Positions 61,196 to 64,000 of a stretch of 64,000 nucleotides of DNA are shown here, piece after piece. Origin of the DNA: JABDCD01 sp964469525 (GTDB lineage Bacteria; Pseudomonadota; Alphaproteobacteria; Rickettsiales; SXRF01). Location: NCBI GenBank assembly GCA_964469525.1, contig CAYXYU010000005.1, positions 1-64,000 on the forward strand, in the 5' to 3' direction. Position numbers and translations under genes: made by a program. How positions within the stretch are numbered: position 1 is the first letter of the stretch; the number at the start of each line of letters is the position of its first letter. The notes under the pieces are model-generated. The model saw only the letters and a program-made list of their open reading frames with translations, searched no databases and was not told where the DNA came from.

Positions 61196-62182
61196 ATGCC
61201 AAAACCCCATAAAATAGCCGAAACGGCGGCGGCTGAGGACATCGCCCATGGCCGTGCCGTCCTGCAACAGGAAATCGAAGGGCTGCAAGCGCTTGGCGCG
61301 TCGCTCGATGAGCATTTCGCGCATGCGGTGGAGTGCATCCATGGCCTGAAAGGCCGGCTGATCGTCAGCGGCATGGGCAAGAGCGGCCATGTGGCGCGCA
61401 AGATCGCCGCGACCTTTTCCTCGACCGGCACCCCGGCGCATTTCGTGCACCCCGGCGAGGCGAGCCATGGCGACCTCGGCATGATTACGCAGGATGACGC
61501 CGTACTGGTGCTTTCCAACTCCGGCGAGACGGCGGAGCTTTCCGATCTCATCGCCTACTGCAAGCGCTTCGCCATTCCGCTCATCGCGGTAGTACGCCGG
61601 CGCAGTTCGATGCTGGTGGATGCCGCCGACATCGCGATGGTACTCCCCGATACGCCCGAAGCACCACCCACCGACGCGCCGACCACTTCCACCACCATGA
61701 TGATGGCGCTCGGCGACGCGCTGGCAGTGGCGCTGATGCAGCGCAAAGGCTTCACAAAGGATGACTTTTCCGTGTTCCACCCGGGTGGCAAGCTCGGTAA
61801 GGCCTTCATCCGCGTATCCGACCTGATGCACGGGCGGAAGGAACTGCCGCTGGCGGCAGAGAATATGAAAATGCGCGAGGTGCTGCTGGTGATGACTAAC
61901 AAGAGCTTCGGCTGCGCGGCGGTCATCGACGTGAAGGGCAGGCTCACCGGCATTATCACCGATGGCGACCTGCGCCGCCACATGGAGCCAGGCCTGCTTG
62001 ATAAAACCGCCCGCGAAGTGATGCACGGCGAGCCGCGTACCATACGGAAAGAGGCGTTGGCCGCCGAAGCGCTGGGCATCATGAACGAGCGCAAGATCAC
62101 CAGCCTGTTCATCGTCGATGCGGAAGGGGTGCCAGAAGGTATTCTACACATCCATGACTGCCTGCGGGCGGGCATTGCGTAA
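61196..62182 (+). CDS. kdsD: Arabinose-5-phosphate isomerase
   Basis: KdsD makes arabinose-5-phosphate from ribulose-5-phosphate for KDO. A SIS domain (residues 30-180: GMGKSGHVARKIAATFSSTG, SHGDLGM, LSNSGETAEL) is followed by two CBS domains (about 205-325). Length 328 is normal. Start ATG 61196 after AGGA. It overlaps lptC by one base (TAATG). Confidence 0.95.
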   Translation: MPKPHKIAETAAAEDIAHGRAVLQQEIEGLQALGASLDEHFAHAVECIHGLKGRLIVSGMGKSGHVARKIAATFSSTGTPAHFVHPGEASHGDLGMITQDDAVLVLSNSGETAELSDLIAYCKRFAIPLIAVVRRRSSMLVDAADIAMVLPDTPEAPPTDAPTTSTTMMMALGDALAVALMQRKGFTKDDFSVFHPGGKLGKAFIRVSDLMHGRKELPLAAENMKMREVLLVMTNKSFGCAAVIDVKGRLTGIITDGDLRRHMEPGLLDKTAREVMHGEPRTIRKEALAAEALGIMNERKITSLFIVDAEGVPEGILHIHDCLRAGIA

Positions 62183-62766
62183 TGGCGCCGGATTTCCGCC
62201 GCTATACGCAGTTCGTTGTCCTGTTCAAGCTTTTCTTATGGTTCCTGGTAATCGGCATGATCGGCGTGGTGATCTGGATTTCCTCCTTTAGCGATGGCGA
62301 CGGCACACGCATTGTGCTGTCCAGCATGCAGAAGACCGGCGTGACACTGGAGAGCGTGATGAAGAAGCCCTATTACCAAGGCGTCGACGCCAACAGCCAG
62401 CCCTATACCATCGTGGCCGACAAGGCGACCCAGATCGACGAGAATACCGTGCTGCTGGACAATATCCGTGCCGACATGGCGCTCTCGAACGGAGCGTGGG
62501 TGGGATTGAATGCCGGTTCAGGCCAGCTCGACCTGGAGAAGGAGACGCTGGCGTTGAAAGGCGGCGTCAGCGTGTTTTATGAAGGCGGGTATGAGTTCCA
62601 CAGCGACTATGCCGATGTTGATATCCAGGCCGGCAGCGCGCGCGGCGATGCGCCGGTAACGGGGCAGGGGCCGGCCGGCATGCTGACGGCGGATTCCTTC
62701 GCGATCACCAGCCATGGCGACAGCATCCGCTTTAATGGTTCCGTAACCATGACGCTTTATCCTTAA
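62182..62766 (+). CDS. lptC: LPS export protein LptC
   Basis: One N-terminal membrane helix (about 11-33) is followed by a periplasmic beta-jellyroll domain (DNIRADMALSNGAWVGLNAG, FHSDYADVDIQAG). LptC carries LPS from LptBFG to LptA. Length 194. Order kdsD-lptC-lptA-lptB is conserved. Confidence 0.9.
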   Translation: MAPDFRRYTQFVVLFKLFLWFLVIGMIGVVIWISSFSDGDGTRIVLSSMQKTGVTLESVMKKPYYQGVDANSQPYTIVADKATQIDENTVLLDNIRADMALSNGAWVGLNAGSGQLDLEKETLALKGGVSVFYEGGYEFHSDYADVDIQAGSARGDAPVTGQGPAGMLTADSFAITSHGDSIRFNGSVTMTLYP

Positions 62767-62781
62767 GCAAAGGTGCAATAG

Positions 62782-63345
62782 ATGAAGAAAGCATTAATCC
62801 TCCTCAACGCCTGTTTATTTTTTTCCTGTGCTGCTTTCGCCGCACTGCCGGGCGTCAAACAGGATAGCCGTAAGCCGATCGAAGTGACGGCCGATACGCT
62901 CGAGGTGCTGCAGAAGGAAAATAAAGCGATATTCAGTGGTCATGTCGTTGCCATCCAAGGTGGTATCCGCCTTAAAGCGGATAAGATGACGGTGCATTAC
63001 CGTCAGTCGCAGGATCAGGAAACGCTCGCACCGGTCGGTGGGCAGGACGGCATTCGTCGCATCGAGGCCGATAGCAATGTGTTTCTCTCCACACCGGAGG
63101 AAACCGCGAGCGGCGCGAAGGGCGTCTATGATGTCGAGAATCGTAAAATTCATTTAACTGGAAATGTTGTATTAACCCGTGAGAAAAATGTGTTGAAGGG
63201 CGATCAGCTGACCTATAATTTTGACACCGCACAAAGTGTACTTTCCGGAGGCGTCACTTCCTCTGCTTCAGATACGAAGAGTCAGGGGCGTGTGCGTGCG
63301 CTGTTCGTGCCCGAAGATAAGAAGAAAGCGTCACCGAAGCCATGA
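62782..63345 (+). CDS. lptA: LPS transport periplasmic protein LptA
   Basis: A signal peptide (about 1-20, SCAAFAALPG) and an OstA-like fold: KPIEVTADTLEVLQKENKAIFSG, IRLKADKMTVHY, NVFLSTPEE, VLTREKNVLKGDQLTYNF. LptA bridges the periplasm for LPS. Its stop overlaps the lptB ATG (ATGA). Confidence 0.92.
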   Translation: MKKALILLNACLFFSCAAFAALPGVKQDSRKPIEVTADTLEVLQKENKAIFSGHVVAIQGGIRLKADKMTVHYRQSQDQETLAPVGGQDGIRRIEADSNVFLSTPEETASGAKGVYDVENRKIHLTGNVVLTREKNVLKGDQLTYNFDTAQSVLSGGVTSSASDTKSQGRVRALFVPEDKKKASPKP

Positions 63346-64000
63346 TCCTGTTCTGGAAAACACCACCCAAAGATATTTCCGCTGTCCCTGAAGGGATAGA
63401 AAATAATGGTGCGGGTGGTCCGCGTCTGGTCGAGACGCATGGCGGGCTGGAAGTGCATCACGTCGGTAAGCGTTACGGCGGCCGCCCGGTGGTGCGCGAC
63501 GTGTCCCTGCGCGTGCAGCGCGGCGAGGCGGTCGGCCTGCTCGGCCCGAACGGTGCCGGCAAGACCACCTGCTTTTACATGATCACCGGCCTGGTGCGCC
63601 CCGACGTGGGCGACATCACGCTCGACGGTGAGGACATCACCAAGCTTCCCATGTACCGCCGCGCGCGGCTCGGCATCGGCTACCTGCCGCAGGAAGCCTC
63701 CATCTTCCGCGGGCTGACGGTGGAGCAGAACATTCTCTCGGTGCTGGAGATCAGCGAGCGCGACGCGGCGACCCGCCACATGATGCTCGACGAGCTGCTG
63801 GCCGAGTTTTCCATTACCCATCTGCGCATGGCTGCCGGCATCACCCTGTCGGGCGGTGAACGCCGCCGCGTCGAAATCGCGCGCGCGCTGGCCTCGCGCC
63901 CGTCCTTCATGCTGCTCGACGAGCCGCTGGCCGGCATCGACCCGATCGCGGTCGATGATGTCCGCAAGCTGGTCAAGCACTTAAAGAACCGCGGCATCGG
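63342..64000 (+). CDS. lptB: LPS export ATP-binding protein LptB (3' truncated by window)
   Basis: The ATPase of the LPS exporter. Walker A GPNGAGKTTCFYMITG, the Q-loop LPQEASIF, the signature LSGGERRRVEIARAL and Walker B FMLLDEPLAGIDP are all present. The N-terminus has a 35-residue extension. Translation is open to base 64000, so the C-terminal part is outside the window. Confidence 0.96.
   Translation, partial: MILFWKTPPKDISAVPEGIENNGAGGPRLVETHGGLEVHHVGKRYGGRPVVRDVSLRVQRGEAVGLLGPNGAGKTTCFYMITGLVRPDVGDITLDGEDITKLPMYRRARLGIGYLPQEASIFRGLTVEQNILSVLEISERDAATRHMMLDELLAEFSITHLRMAAGITLSGGERRRVEIARALASRPSFMLLDEPLAGIDPIAVDDVRKLVKHLKNRGI

Overview
The window is a gene-dense, GC-rich stretch of an alphaproteobacterial chromosome. 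The evidence is the block rpmF-plsX-fabH-ihfA-merR, ppiD followed by trpE-trpG-trpD-trpC, secG-pyrG-kdsA-eno-ftsB-pdhA/B/C-lpd, map-radC next to an ELM1-like gene, kdsD-lptC-lptA-lptB, and COQ9 and NDUFA9-like proteins shared with mitochondria. The organism makes its own tryptophan, glutamate and LPS, so it is not a strongly reduced endosymbiont. I cannot place it below class level.

Layout. 1-722: the end of an rRNA operon (23S 3' part, 5S, terminator). 0.8-8.7 kb: an accessory stretch of small hypothetical proteins, lipoproteins, DNA-binding proteins and a divergently transcribed repressor. 8.8-12.0 kb: rpmF, fatty-acid initiation, IHF-alpha and a MerR regulator. 12.1-17.3 kb: a TetR regulator, a 748-residue PIN-like protein, tRNA-Leu(UAA), a CinA-type protein and EF-hand-like proteins. 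17.4-19.9 kb: map, radC and an ELM1-like gene. 19.9-28.5 kb, minus strand: ppiD, the trp genes, a DUF599 protein and an M15 peptidase. 28.6-44.3 kb, plus strand: tpiA, secG, pyrG, kdsA, eno, ftsB, the pyruvate dehydrogenase genes and a pseudopilin. 44.3-56.2 kb, minus strand: COQ9, a histidine kinase, then a long overlapping operon NDUFA9-like, gltD, two small secreted proteins, gltB, GST, queG, grxC. 56.2-59.6 kb: tRNA-Leu(CAG) and a degraded second copy around a 1.9-kb segment with a TMEM43-like gene, then an RTX protein. 60-64 kb: an RNase D-like exonuclease and the kdsD-lptCAB operon, with lptB cut by the window edge.

Two features stand out. First, conserved operons repeatedly carry small extra genes that overlap their neighbours by 1-4 bases: in trp, glt, pdh, secG-pyrG and kdsA-eno. 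Second, the region is full of dispersed palindromic elements of at least three sequence families. Some have inserted in frame into essential-type genes (queG, gltB) or supplied a gene end (trpG). One copy in the trp operon is opened at its centre by a GIY-YIG nuclease gene, so the palindrome arms act as its terminal inverted repeats. That copy looks like a candidate parent of the short elements and is the best lead here for an undescribed mobile system.

Several gene starts look damaged (a one-base indel after or near the ATG, or an ATC start). Either these genes are decaying or the assembly has small errors. All assignments come from reading the sequence; no database search was run.
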